DNA of 64,000 nucleotides from JACDAL01 sp963849115 (GTDB lineage: Bacteria; Actinomycetota; CADDZG01; WHSQ01): positions 143,286 to 207,285 of the forward strand of contig CAWKGK010000003.1 of the NCBI GenBank assembly GCA_963849115.1, in the 5' to 3' direction. Below are positions 25,531-33,532 of this stretch, piece by piece. A program made the translations under genes and the position numbers. Positions within the stretch are counted from its first letter, which is position 1; every line of letters begins with the position of its first letter. The notes under the pieces were generated by a model. That model saw only the letters and a list, made by a program, of their open reading frames with translations, did not search any database and was not told the origin of the DNA.

Positions 25531-26329
25531 CGGTGTAACCCGCTTGCTCGTACCGCTGAGCGAGGAGGAAGTTATAGAGGAGCGCGGCACCGTGGATCGC
25601 AATGGAGAACCGCTCGGCGTGCCGGAGATCGGCGGCCGGCTCCTGGGGGGCATGTGACGCGGCCGGATCCAGCCACGGAGCTTGGCTGTCACCGTGTGGG
25701 CGGCGGTCCTGGTCGAGGAAGTGCACGAGCAGACTGCCCTCCGCGCCCAGTCGCATTTTCTCGCGCAGGAACGCAGCCTCATCTGAGCTGAGCTCCAGCC
25801 CGCCGTCGACGACTCCTGGGAAGCCGTCAGGGGCTAAGGGCAACGTCGGTGCCCAGTCGCCGATGATCCGATCTGCCAGCTCGTCCGCCTCAGCGACGTG
25901 CAGAGATCGAGCTGCGCCCGGGTCATCACTCATCCTGATCCTGTATTGGGCCAGCGCACTCCAGTAGATCGATGAGGGAAGCGTCTTGACGGCGACTCCA
26001 GCCACCCGGCCGATCAAGCCGCCAACCTGGCCGCTGCGTTTGAGCGACGAGATGACCCGGCGCTCGTTGTGCTCGACCCGGCCAGTGAGCGCCGCCCCTC
26101 GGAGGCCCCGCCGTTCCGCCTCTTGGTAGCACCAGGGCACGATCAGCAGGTAGCGAGCTCGCGTGTGCAGGGTGGAGGTTCCCGGGAAGAGAAGATCGCT
26201 GAAGGCATCGCGAACCTGCCCAATGCCCAGCTCGTCCCTGCTCTCGGTCTCAGCGAACAGCCCTAGCAGCTCGCGCATCCGGCGCTGGTCCTCGCGCGAC
26301 GTGTCCAGCCATGCCAGTCCTGACGCCAC
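25523..26329 (-). CDS. DUF6361-like protein, N-terminal part (frameshifted)
   Basis: The first gene of the three-gene operon. GTG 26329 is preferred (GCGGAG upstream, and the family starts close to the motif S-G-L-x-W-L-D), though the frame is open to ATG 26395. Motifs are WLDTSREDQRRMRELLGLF, ESRDELGIGQVRDAFSDLLF and FPGTSTLHTRARYLLIVPW, followed by a SIYWSALAQYRIR segment; this matches proteins annotated as DUF6361. The frame ends at 25523 in RYEQAGYTAG. Removing one C from the CCC at 25527-25529 (a G on the coding strand) restores reading into the downstream frame: T-A-V-E-D-P-V-D. The protein has no known biochemical activity. Confidence 0.75.
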   Translation of the reverse strand: MASGLAWLDTSREDQRRMRELLGLFAETESRDELGIGQVRDAFSDLLFPGTSTLHTRARYLLIVPWCYQEAERRGLRGAALTGRVEHNERRVISSLKRSGQVGGLIGRVAGVAVKTLPSSIYWSALAQYRIRMSDDPGAARSLHVAEADELADRIIGDWAPTLPLAPDGFPGVVDGGLELSSDEAAFLREKMRLGAEGSLLVHFLDQDRRPHGDSQAPWLDPAASHAPQEPAADLRHAERFSIAIHGAALLYNFLLAQRYEQAGYTAG

Positions 26330-26357
26330 TGTGTCTCCGCTCTGTGAGTCGCTAGGG

Positions 26358-26447
26358 CGCGTCTCACCCAGCACCCCTTGTTGCATCGGCTCCATCAGAG
26401 CCGACTTGACGAAGGCTCAGGTAGCTAGAGGGGAGAACCGTGCGGAA
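26358..26447 (+). repeat. Direct repeat copy A (about 90 bp), with hairpin
   Basis: This stretch, just upstream of the DUF6361-like gene, matches 32099-32190 in the same orientation at roughly three-quarters identity over about 90 bases. Its core is a hairpin TCGGCTC-loop-GAGCCGA. Similarity begins near 'tctcacccagcacc' and ends after 'aaccgtgcggaagcgc'. Coordinates are approximate because I aligned by eye. Confidence 0.65.
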
Positions 26448-26940
26448 GCGCCTTGTCCAGACTGAGAGTCGCAGGGGATTCACCAGTGCCTGTAGCAAGA
26501 TTGGAGGATGCGCCATCACAACTCTGCTTCGCTGTCGGGCTTGGCAACTTCTCCCATGCGGCCGCGACCCAAGGAACGAACTATTCATGTGATGAGTTGG
26601 ATGCCAGGGACCGCTTCTCGAGGGAGGTTGCCCCTGGTCCTCCTCAGATCTTGCGCGCCAGGAAGAGCTCAATGGAAGTCTCATCTCCCGCCTTCGCATC
26701 GTTCGCTAGGTCGCCGGGTCGGATGAGGAGCTACCTTCAGGACTGGATGGAGCGTACTAGCGAGTCAGCGCCGCCATAAACAGACTCTTGTCCCAGTCTT
26801 CGGTACCGCGCTCCTGGCTCAGGCGACTGACGACTCCGTGAGCGCCCTGGCTCTTCGAGGGCTGGCGGGCGGCGACCTCGGCCGCTGATCCGAGGGGGTT
26901 GCATCGCTCCTCCATCTGAAGCATGATTTAAACTTCTGAA
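26448..26940. other. Intergenic region before the pot operon
   Basis: About 490 bases with no supported gene on either strand. It carries the divergent promoters of the defence-like operon (minus) and the polyamine transporter (plus); the last 25 bases hold a candidate operator. Confidence 0.4.
26918..26936 (+). promoter_or_regulatory. Candidate operator/promoter of the pot operon
   Basis: GAAG-N11-CTTC forms an inverted repeat ending 4 bases before GTG 26941, enclosing an AT-rich core (ATGATTTAAA) unlike the surrounding GC-rich DNA. There is no ribosome site between it and the GTG, so the message may be leaderless with this as its -10 region. Binding by the operon's own XRE-cupin regulator is inference. 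Confidence 0.35.
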
Positions 26941-28095
26941 GTGATACTGCAAGATGCTGCGCCCGACCTCCTGCTGGAAGGAGTGTCCAAGGCCTATGGC
27001 GAGGTAGCGGCCGTGGACGACATCTCCTTCGAGGTTCGGCGCGGCCAGTTTTACTCGCTGCTGGGCCCGTCGGGCTGCGGAAAGACCACGACCTTGCGCC
27101 TCGTGGCCGGGTTCGAGCGGGCCGACGCTGGCCGCATCCTGCTGGCGCGGGAGGACATCACCGATACCCCCCCGAATCGAAGACGGGTCAACACCGTCTT
27201 TCAGCACTACGCGCTATTTCCACATCTCACCGTCGAAGACAACGTGTCGTACGGTCTCAGGCAGAGAAAACTGGGACGCGACGAGGTGGCGGCCCGACTG
27301 GACGAGGCCCTGAGGACGGTCCGGCTCGAGGATCTCCGCGGGCGCTACCCGCGTGAACTCTCCGGCGGGCAGCAACAACGCGTGGCGCTGGCTCGGGCGT
27401 TGATCAACAAGCCCGCCGTCCTGCTACTCGACGAGCCTCTGGCTGCATTGGACCTGAAACTCCGTAAGGCGATGCAGCAAGAGCTCAAGAATCTGCAGGA
27501 ACAGGTTGGAGTCACCTTCCTGTACGTGACCCACGATCAGGAGGAGGCTCTCACGTTGTCCGATCACATCGCCGTCATGAATCGCGGGCGGCTGCTTCAG
27601 GAAGGAACGCCGAGCCAGATATACGAGCGCCCCGTAACTCGTTTCGTTGCCGACTTCATCGGTCAAACGAACTTCATCGAGGGCGCAGTTGAAAGCGCGG
27701 ATCGCTCGGCCACAACCGTTCGGACACGTTCCGGCCTCCTCATTAGGTGCGATCCCAGCGACATCGCGAATTTCGAGAGCGAGGTCGTGGTGTCGGTCCG
27801 CCCCGAATCGGTGGTGCCGTCGGTGGATAACCCGATCGCCAATCGCGTCTCCGGATCGCTCGCTCGATACACCTATCTAGGCGACATAGTCCAGTTCCAC
27901 GTCGAGATTGCCGGTGGCACCGAAATCGTCATGCAGCGCCAGCGTGGTCAGGATCCGATCGCCGAGAGCTGGCGGATCGGGGAAGTCGTCGAAGTGGGCT
28001 GGGCCGTGAGGGACGCCCTGGTATTGGTCGACGACGCAGGCGTGGAACGAACAGAAGATGCACCCAGCTTGATCAAGGCTCCAAGTCCTAGCTGA
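26941..28095 (+). CDS. potA: Spermidine/putrescine-type ABC transporter ATPase
   Basis: A 384-residue cytoplasmic ATPase that drives polyamine-type import. Walker A is GPSGCGKTT at residues 42-50; the Q-loop is in TVFQHYALFPHLTV; the signature is LSGGQQQRVALARAL; Walker B is LLLDEPLAALD; the switch histidine is in YVTHDQEEAL. Residues about 240-370 form the C-terminal TOBE domain characteristic of the PotA/CysA/FbpC subfamily. It starts at GTG 26941, apparently without a ribosome site. It is followed 15 bases later by the binding-protein gene, then two permeases and a regulator, forming a complete potA-D-B-C operon. Substrate is inferred from the neighbours. Confidence 0.92.
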   Translation: MILQDAAPDLLLEGVSKAYGEVAAVDDISFEVRRGQFYSLLGPSGCGKTTTLRLVAGFERADAGRILLAREDITDTPPNRRRVNTVFQHYALFPHLTVEDNVSYGLRQRKLGRDEVAARLDEALRTVRLEDLRGRYPRELSGGQQQRVALARALINKPAVLLLDEPLAALDLKLRKAMQQELKNLQEQVGVTFLYVTHDQEEALTLSDHIAVMNRGRLLQEGTPSQIYERPVTRFVADFIGQTNFIEGAVESADRSATTVRTRSGLLIRCDPSDIANFESEVVVSVRPESVVPSVDNPIANRVSGSLARYTYLGDIVQFHVEIAGGTEIVMQRQRGQDPIAESWRIGEVVEVGWAVRDALVLVDDAGVERTEDAPSLIKAPSPS

Positions 28096-28110
28096 GCAAA
28101 GGGGGAATCC

Positions 28111-29241
28111 GTGACTGACAACGAACTCTTGCGGCGGTGGTCGGTGCGGCCGGTGACGAGGCGCGGTGTCATTGCGGCCGGCGCGGCGACTGCGTTTTTG
28201 GTGGCGTGCGGCGAGACCGAGGTCGGTCCGCAGCCTTCGAGCAACGGCACGACGACCAAGGTTCCGGAGAAGATCGAAGACGAGCTATCAATCTACAATT
28301 GGGCCGACTACGTCAATCCCAAGACGTATCCCATGTTCGAGAAGGAATTCAAGGTCGAGATCACCGAGGACAACTACCCCTCTAACGAGGACGCCCTCGC
28401 GAAGCTGCAGGCAGGAGCGCGGGGATACGACATCGTGGTGCCGACTGGTTACATGGTCGAGACCATGATTGAAAAGGACCTCTTGCTGGAGATCGACCAT
28501 TCCCAAATACCAAGCATGAAGCTCATCGAAGACCAGTTCCTCGACCTCCCGTTTGATCCAAACAACCGCTTCAGCCTTCCCAAGGACTACGGCACAACGG
28601 GCTTTGGTTACCGAAGCCAGTTCGTGACCGAGGAGATGGCGTCCTGGGAGGATTTCTTCAAACTGGCGCCCAAGTACACCGGCCGCTATACGGTCTTGGA
28701 CTCTCCCCCGGAGGTGGTGGGCGCCGCATTGAAGATGCTCGGCTACTCCTACAACAGCACGGACGCCAAGGAAATCGCCGAAGCAACCGATGTCCTCGTG
28801 AAATTCAAGCCGCACGTCCGGAGGATCACTTCGAGCATGCGAGAGATCATGATCAGCGGCGAGGCCTACATTTGTCTCACATGGAACGGAGAGATCGGCT
28901 ACGTCGCACTCGACGCGAAGGACGCGCGTTACGTCGTTCCCGCCGAAGGCAGTGAAGTTTGGACGGATAACTGGTCCATAGTCACCGAGGCTCCCCATCC
29001 CGCGGCCGCACACGCCTTCATCAACTGGCAACTTCAGCCAAAGATTCAAGCACTCGATACCACCTATCACTACTACGGGGCGGTGGTCGAAGGAGAAGAG
29101 AAGTTCCTGCCCAAGGCCCTGGCAAACGATCCCGCCGTCTATCCGCCGGCGGACGTGGAAGAGAAGCTCGAGGTGGCACAGGCGACCCCCGAATGGCTTG
29201 CGCTGCGAAACGAAGCATGGACCAAGTTCAAGGCGGCCTGA
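28111..29241 (+). CDS. potD: Spermidine/putrescine-binding lipoprotein
   Basis: A 376-residue extracytoplasmic solute-binding protein of the PotD/PotF type. It starts at GTG 28111 after AAAGGGGGA. The N-terminus has a twin-arginine-like VTRRGVIAAGAATAF stretch that ends in L-V-A-C, a lipobox, so it is probably a Tat-exported lipoprotein. The mature part opens with ELSIYNWADYVNPKTYPMFE, the hallmark of polyamine binders, and retains DIVVPTGYMVETMIE, LPKDYGTTGFGYR and WTDNWSIVTEAPHP. Residues that contact the polyamine cannot be confirmed without a structure-based alignment. Length fits the family. It feeds the PotB/PotC channel encoded directly downstream. Confidence 0.9.
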   Translation: MTDNELLRRWSVRPVTRRGVIAAGAATAFLVACGETEVGPQPSSNGTTTKVPEKIEDELSIYNWADYVNPKTYPMFEKEFKVEITEDNYPSNEDALAKLQAGARGYDIVVPTGYMVETMIEKDLLLEIDHSQIPSMKLIEDQFLDLPFDPNNRFSLPKDYGTTGFGYRSQFVTEEMASWEDFFKLAPKYTGRYTVLDSPPEVVGAALKMLGYSYNSTDAKEIAEATDVLVKFKPHVRRITSSMREIMISGEAYICLTWNGEIGYVALDAKDARYVVPAEGSEVWTDNWSIVTEAPHPAAAHAFINWQLQPKIQALDTTYHYYGAVVEGEEKFLPKALANDPAVYPPADVEEKLEVAQATPEWLALRNEAWTKFKAA

Positions 29242-29251
29242 AGCAAGCGCT

Positions 29252-30136
29252 GTGAGGACCAGCGCGCGGTCGACGCCGGTCGCGGAGCCGCGAACGCTCA
29301 TCGGCCCGGCGTGGGCCTGGTATCTCATCTTTTTCGTGGTGCCCCTCGGCTTCATCGTGCTATACGCACTAGCCACGAATGATCCGGACGAGTTTTTCGT
29401 CGTCCGGTTCGGGTTCGACACCGCCCAATTCGAACGCCTTGCGGACCCGATCTATCTGCGTATCTACTGGGACACGCTCGTCATGGCTTCGACCGGTACC
29501 CTGGGCTGCCTAATCATCGGCTACCCGTTTGCCTACTATCTGGCAACCAAGGTCGGCCGAAATAGAACCCTGCTTTTGGTGCTGGTGATCTTACCGTTTT
29601 GGACGAGCCTGCTAATTCGTACCTACGCATGGGTCATCATTCTTAGCGAGCAAGGTCCACTCTCAGGGTTGCTACAAAAGATGAGACTGCTCTCGAATCC
29701 TCTGAACATCCTTTACACCCCTACGGCGGTGTGGGTTGGGGTCGTGTACGACTACTTGCCGCTCATGGTCTTTCCCCTCTATGTTGCGCTCGAAAGACTC
29801 GATCCGCGCCTGGCCGAGGCGAGCCGGGACCTTGGCGTGGGAAGGTGGGGCACATTTCGGCGGGTGACTCTCCCGCTATCGCTTCCCGGCGTGATGACCG
29901 GGTCCCTTCTCACCTTCATCCCGATGATGGGTGAGTACGTGGTGCCAGAGATCCTGGGTGGAGCGAAATCGTTCCTCGTGGGAAGCCTCGTCGCCAACCA
30001 GATACTCACGGCCGTCGACTGGCCGTTCGGCGCGGCGATCGCGCTGGGACTTGTTTTCGCGTTGCTGATCGTAATCGCGATCTACCTCCGAGTCGTCGGA
30101 CGCAGTGCCGAGCAAAGCCTCGGAGCGGCGTTGTGA
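29252..30136 (+). CDS. potB: Polyamine ABC transporter permease PotB
   Basis: A 294-residue inner-membrane permease with about six transmembrane segments (first at WAWYLIFFVVPLGFIVLY). GTG 29252 is chosen over an upstream frame that overlaps potD, because it lies 11 bases after the potD stop. The EAA loop that docks onto the ATPase is recognisable as EASRDLGVGRWGTFRRVTLP, with the conserved G followed by L-P-L-S-L-P-G. Its last codons overlap potC by four bases (GTGA), indicating translational coupling. Confidence 0.9.
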   Translation: MRTSARSTPVAEPRTLIGPAWAWYLIFFVVPLGFIVLYALATNDPDEFFVVRFGFDTAQFERLADPIYLRIYWDTLVMASTGTLGCLIIGYPFAYYLATKVGRNRTLLLVLVILPFWTSLLIRTYAWVIILSEQGPLSGLLQKMRLLSNPLNILYTPTAVWVGVVYDYLPLMVFPLYVALERLDPRLAEASRDLGVGRWGTFRRVTLPLSLPGVMTGSLLTFIPMMGEYVVPEILGGAKSFLVGSLVANQILTAVDWPFGAAIALGLVFALLIVIAIYLRVVGRSAEQSLGAAL

Positions 30137-30984
30137 CGTCGAGATCAGGGACCTCCATCGGCCGCGGTGAGGTCTTCAGCCCGATGGATCGGATCACCGG
30201 TCACGCGTTCAAACTTCATGCCGGGCTGGTGTATGCGTTTCTCTATCTTCCGATCGTCGTCGTGGTGGTTTACGCCTTCAACGAAAATCGCCTCGGGCAG
30301 GTGTGGCGCGGATTCTCGCTACGCTGGTTCGAGGCTGCGTATGAAGACGTAACTCTTCTGGATGCTTTGAAATTGTCCACAGTCACCGCCGGTGTCAACT
30401 GCCTCGTCGCCACGGCATTGGGCACTTCCGCTGCCATCGGCCTACGGAACGTGGGTAGAAAGACGAGAACCGCCTTTGACGCATTCATGTACATGGCACT
30501 GATCGTTCCCGAGATAGTGATCGCCATCGCATCGCTACTGTTCTTCGTTACGATCAATTTTCCTTTGGGACCGCTGGCGATCGTGGTAACCCACGCCGTG
30601 TTCAACACCGCCTTGGTGACTCTCATCGTTAGAGCCCGTCTTTCGGGCATGGACCGGACGCTCGAGGAAGCGTCTGCGGATCTGGGGGCGAGCCGGTGGG
30701 GAACGTTTCAGCAGGTGAGCCTTCCCCAGCTCCTCCCGGCGATCACGGCCGGAGCACTGCTGGCTTTCACCTTCTCTTTTGACGACGTCATTCTCTCGTC
30801 CTTCGTAGCCGGGCCGGGCTCGACGACTCTACCGGTCGAGATCTTCTCCCAGCTTCGCTTTGGCCTCACCCCCAAGATCAATGTGGTGGCGGTGTTCACG
30901 CTTTCGATCACAGTGGCCGCGATCGTGGCCGCGCAAGTCCTCCTGAGGCGTGACCAGCAAACCGCTCGAAGCGCGAGTTCGTGA
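30133..30984 (+). CDS. potC: Polyamine ABC transporter permease PotC
   Basis: A 283-residue second permease subunit. GTG 30133 overlaps the potB stop by four bases. It has six predicted membrane segments; the first reads LHAGLVYAFLYLPIVVVVVY and is followed by NRLGQVWRGFSLRWFE, a typical PotC segment. The EAA loop is EASADLGASRWGTFQQVSLP with QLLPAITAGALLAF following. The segment FSFDDVILSSFVAGPGSTTL is a PotC/YdcV signature. The stop overlaps the regulator start by four bases. Confidence 0.92.
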   Translation: MTSRSGTSIGRGEVFSPMDRITGHAFKLHAGLVYAFLYLPIVVVVVYAFNENRLGQVWRGFSLRWFEAAYEDVTLLDALKLSTVTAGVNCLVATALGTSAAIGLRNVGRKTRTAFDAFMYMALIVPEIVIAIASLLFFVTINFPLGPLAIVVTHAVFNTALVTLIVRARLSGMDRTLEEASADLGASRWGTFQQVSLPQLLPAITAGALLAFTFSFDDVILSSFVAGPGSTTLPVEIFSQLRFGLTPKINVVAVFTLSITVAAIVAAQVLLRRDQQTARSASS

Positions 30985-31541
30985 TGGAAAGACAGGAGCT
31001 GCAGCTGGGCCGACGCGTACGCAAGCTGCGGGAGGGGCGCTCATTATCCCTCAAGCAACTGGCTGCAAAGGCATTGGTTTCCGAAAGCTTCATCTCGCAA
31101 GTCGAACGTGGCGTGGCGAATCCGAGCGTTTCGTCGTTGCGGCGGATTGCCGACGGATTGGGCACCTCGATCGGTGCTCTGTTCGAGGGGCGGCAGGGGA
31201 ACGGAAGCGTCGTGCGAGCGGTCGATCGGCTTCGTCTGACGCACCCGCAGCACCGGTGGCACGATTACTTGCTGACTCCCGAGTCTGCTCAGCGCCTCCA
31301 GGTGATCTTGAGTGTCATCGCTTCAGGAGAGGGTTCCGGCGGTGAGCCTTACCGACACGATTCCGACGAAGAATGCGTCATCGTACTCAAGGGTCGGCTT
31401 GAATTCAGGGTCGAAGATCAGAGTTACGTGCTCGAGCAAGGTGACAGCCTTACGTTCGAGAGCCGGTTGCCCCACTGGAACCGAAACCCCGGACCCGGCG
31501 AAACGGAGGTCCTGTGGATCATTACACCGCCCTCCTACTAG
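30981..31541 (+). CDS. XRE-family regulator with cupin sensor domain
   Basis: A 186-residue repressor-type protein. Residues about 8-65 form an XRE helix-turn-helix (GRRVRKLREGRSLSLKQLA, SESFISQVERGVANPSVSSL). Residues about 105-182 form a cupin with HDSDEECVIVLKGRLEF and GDSLTFESRLPHWNRNPG, giving metal-binding histidines and glutamates. This is the architecture of PuuR-like regulators, which sense putrescine or related ligands through the cupin. Its start overlaps the potC stop by four bases (GTGA), so it is the last gene of the operon and its level follows that of the transporter. Autoregulation at 26918-26936 is a reasonable guess, not shown. Confidence 0.9.
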   Translation: MMERQELQLGRRVRKLREGRSLSLKQLAAKALVSESFISQVERGVANPSVSSLRRIADGLGTSIGALFEGRQGNGSVVRAVDRLRLTHPQHRWHDYLLTPESAQRLQVILSVIASGEGSGGEPYRHDSDEECVIVLKGRLEFRVEDQSYVLEQGDSLTFESRLPHWNRNPGPGETEVLWIITPPSY

Positions 31542-31562
31542 GTGGGGTAACTTCATCTCCAT

Positions 31563-31705
31563 TCACCACTCGGTGAACTCCGAACAGCGACCGTCTTCCT
31601 CGAGGCGAATCACCCAAAGGTTGCTGAAGCGATCCCCGTCGCTGTAGTCGATCCAACCCCGAACGAAGACGAGGTCGCGGGCAATCTCAACGATGGCAAC
31701 GTGCG
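31563..31705 (-). pseudogene. SnoaL-like fragment duplicated from the 7.5-kb gene
   Basis: On the minus strand this codes FVRGWIDYSDGDRFSNLWVI followed by R-L-E-E-D-G-R-C-S-E-F-T-E-W and then TGA. It matches the last ~45 residues of the SnoaL-like protein at 7505-7858 (FVRGWTDYRDSERFSNLWVI), and nucleotide similarity is also high. The start and N-terminal two-thirds are missing, and the ending is cut two to five residues short by a TGG-to-TGA change. It lies immediately downstream of the pot operon. Confidence 0.75.
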
Positions 31706-31709
31706 CCGT

Positions 31710-31997
31710 TTAAGAGCCGGAGACCGCTCTTGAGGACCGGGTGAAGGCATCGAGCGGAGGGACATAGACAGGGTCATCCGTGGGCTTAGTCGAAATGAGT
31801 AGAGCGATTGTATGTAGGTAATCTGACGCGCCTAAAGCGTGTCGATATAGGAGCTCGTTGACGGCCCCTCTCCCATCGATGAGACTGAGTCCATCCGAAC
31901 AGATGCCGCTGGAAGGAAAGGGATGCATGACAGTGAGTCGAGCAACGTTGCCTACCAATGAGGAAGACTCAAGCTCCCCTATGGGATCGCCAAGCAC
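31710..31997 (-). CDS. Possible small hypothetical protein
   Basis: A 95-residue open frame from GTG 31997 without a clear ribosome site. Its composition is more protein-like than that of overlapping frames (hydrophobic and charged residues alternate; NELLYRHALGASDYLHTIAL looks like a helix), but no domain is recognised. It lies among decayed sequence, directly upstream of the SnoaL fragment on the same strand. It could equally be a remnant of a longer gene. Confidence 0.25.
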   Translation of the reverse strand: MLGDPIGELESSSLVGNVARLTVMHPFPSSGICSDGLSLIDGRGAVNELLYRHALGASDYLHTIALLISTKPTDDPVYVPPLDAFTRSSRAVSGS

Positions 31998-32098
31998 CTC
32001 GTCCCAGACAGGGTGAACCCCAAGCCGCTGTCAATCTCATCAAGGAACTGGTAAGAACAACGCGCCACAGCGCACCTTGGCGCAGCCGCCACCTTCCT

Positions 32099-32190
32099 AC
32101 GTGTCTCCCCAGCACCCTTTAGTTTCATCGGCTCCGCTAGAGCCGACTTGGCGAGAGGCGAGGCGGCTCGAGGCGAAAACCGTGCCGGAG
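32099..32190 (+). repeat. Direct repeat copy B (about 90 bp), with hairpin
   Basis: The second copy of the repeat at 26358-26447, same orientation. The hairpin is TCGGCTC-CGCTA-GAGCCGA. The two copies also encode similar peptides on the minus strand (K-S-A-L-x-E-P-M-x-x-x-G-x-x-G-E-T-R), which hints at common descent from a coding segment. The pair brackets the whole pot operon. Confidence 0.65.
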
Positions 32191-32752
32191 GCGCTCGGAC
32201 GCGGCCACGTCGATCCACCTGGCTTCCGCCCCCGATCTCGAGCGGGTGACAGGCCGCTACTTCGCCAACAGCAGACCAAAGAGATCCTCCAAGCGCAGCT
32301 ACGACGAGGCGGCTGCGGCACGGCTCTGACAGGTGAAAGCCGATGTTGTCGGCCTGCCCGCGGCTCGCTGAACCGACCTCACCGCGACGCAGTGAACGTC
32401 CAGCTACTTCGCGATCGAGTCTGGGCTCGCCGCTCACGGAAAACCAGGCGAGATTCGTCTCGCGTATCCCGGGCAGGCGATTCACCTTCGAATTGGATGG
32501 GGATCTACGGACTCGTCTCGGTCAAGACCGCGCTCCTACGCGATCTAATCCGTTCCCATTCGGTGCTGCTCTTCAGGTTCCAGTCCCAAGGCACCGAGCA
32601 TCGCGACGTATGCCACACCGCCAAAGAGCAAACCCGCGCCATCGAGGATCAGGCTCTTACCTGCATCGGGGTGAGCACAGCCAGCCGTGAGATGGTCGAC
32701 ATTTCCCCTAAGCTGCCGGTAGGGGCTCCCGGGCGCGTGGTCAAATGGCGGG
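32191..32752. other. Intergenic region, no confident gene
   Basis: About 560 bases downstream of repeat copy B. Long overlapping frames on both strands are of the kind expected by chance at this GC content; none shows a recognised motif. The promoter of the SDR gene is presumably at the right end. Confidence 0.35.
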
Positions 32753-33532
32753 GTGAGTGCGACGCGCTGCGCAGTGGTCACGGGAGCTGGGACAGGTATC
32801 GGACGCGCGATCGCACATCTCCTTGCGCGGGATGGCTATGCGCTCGGCCTCATCGGGCGGCGGCCCAAGCCGCTGGAGGATCTTGCGGCGGAGCTTGACC
32901 ACGCAGTGGTTGCTCCAGCCGACGTAGGATCCCGCGAACAGGCGGCCGCGGCGCTCTCACGGCTGATGAAGGCGTTCGACGGCATTGACCTGCTCGTCAA
33001 CAATGCTGGTGTCGGCCAGAGCGACACCGTCCTCGACGAGCCGCTGGAGCAGTGGGAGGCAACGCTGCGCACCAACCTGACGGGGGCGTTCCTGATGACG
33101 CAACTGGCGCTCCCCTCGCTCATCGAGAGGCGCGGCTCGGTCGTCAACGTCTCGTCGATCAGCGGGCTACTCGCCGGGCCGGGCTGGGCGTCCTACTGCG
33201 TCTCCAAGGCCGGTCTCGTCATGCTTGCGAAGTGCGTGGCATACGATTACGGTCGCAAGGGGGTACGCGCCAACGCGGTATGTCCTGGCTGGGTTCGCAC
33301 GCCCATGGGCGATGAGGACATGGATCGGCTTGGGGAAGACCGCGAGACTGCCTACGCCGAGTCGCACCGCCTGAATCCGCTCGGCCGCCCGGCCGATCCC
33401 GAGGAAGTCGCTAGCGTCATTTCGTTTCTTGCCTCCGAAGCGGCGAGCTACGTCACGGGCGCCGTTCTCACCGTTGACGGAGGCACGACGATCGTCGACC
33501 CGACCGCCCACCCGTTCGACCTAAACCTCTAG
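32753..33532 (+). CDS. SDR-family oxidoreductase
   Basis: A 259-residue classical short-chain dehydrogenase/reductase that uses NAD(P)H. It starts at GTG 32753. The cofactor loop is TGAGTGIG (residues 11-18) in a Rossmann fold; then DLLVNNAGVG (NNAG motif), the catalytic serine in NVSSISGLLAG, Y-C-V-S-K carrying the catalytic tyrosine and lysine, and PGWVRTPMG. The C-terminal VTGAVLTVDGGTTIVDP is typical. R36-R37 after the second strand (IGRRPKPLEDL) suggests a preference for NADP. No neighbouring gene indicates a substrate. Confidence 0.92.
   Translation: MSATRCAVVTGAGTGIGRAIAHLLARDGYALGLIGRRPKPLEDLAAELDHAVVAPADVGSREQAAAALSRLMKAFDGIDLLVNNAGVGQSDTVLDEPLEQWEATLRTNLTGAFLMTQLALPSLIERRGSVVNVSSISGLLAGPGWASYCVSKAGLVMLAKCVAYDYGRKGVRANAVCPGWVRTPMGDEDMDRLGEDRETAYAESHRLNPLGRPADPEEVASVISFLASEAASYVTGAVLTVDGGTTIVDPTAHPFDLNL

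Noticed and set aside
20241..26329. Identification of the helicase-PLD operon as DISARM
   Set aside because: DISARM needs a DUF1998 protein and a methyltransferase; neither is present, and DUF6361 is not a DISARM component.
32077..32898. A 273-codon plus-strand frame before the SDR gene
   Set aside because: It runs into the SDR gene out of frame, has no ribosome site and a biased basic composition.
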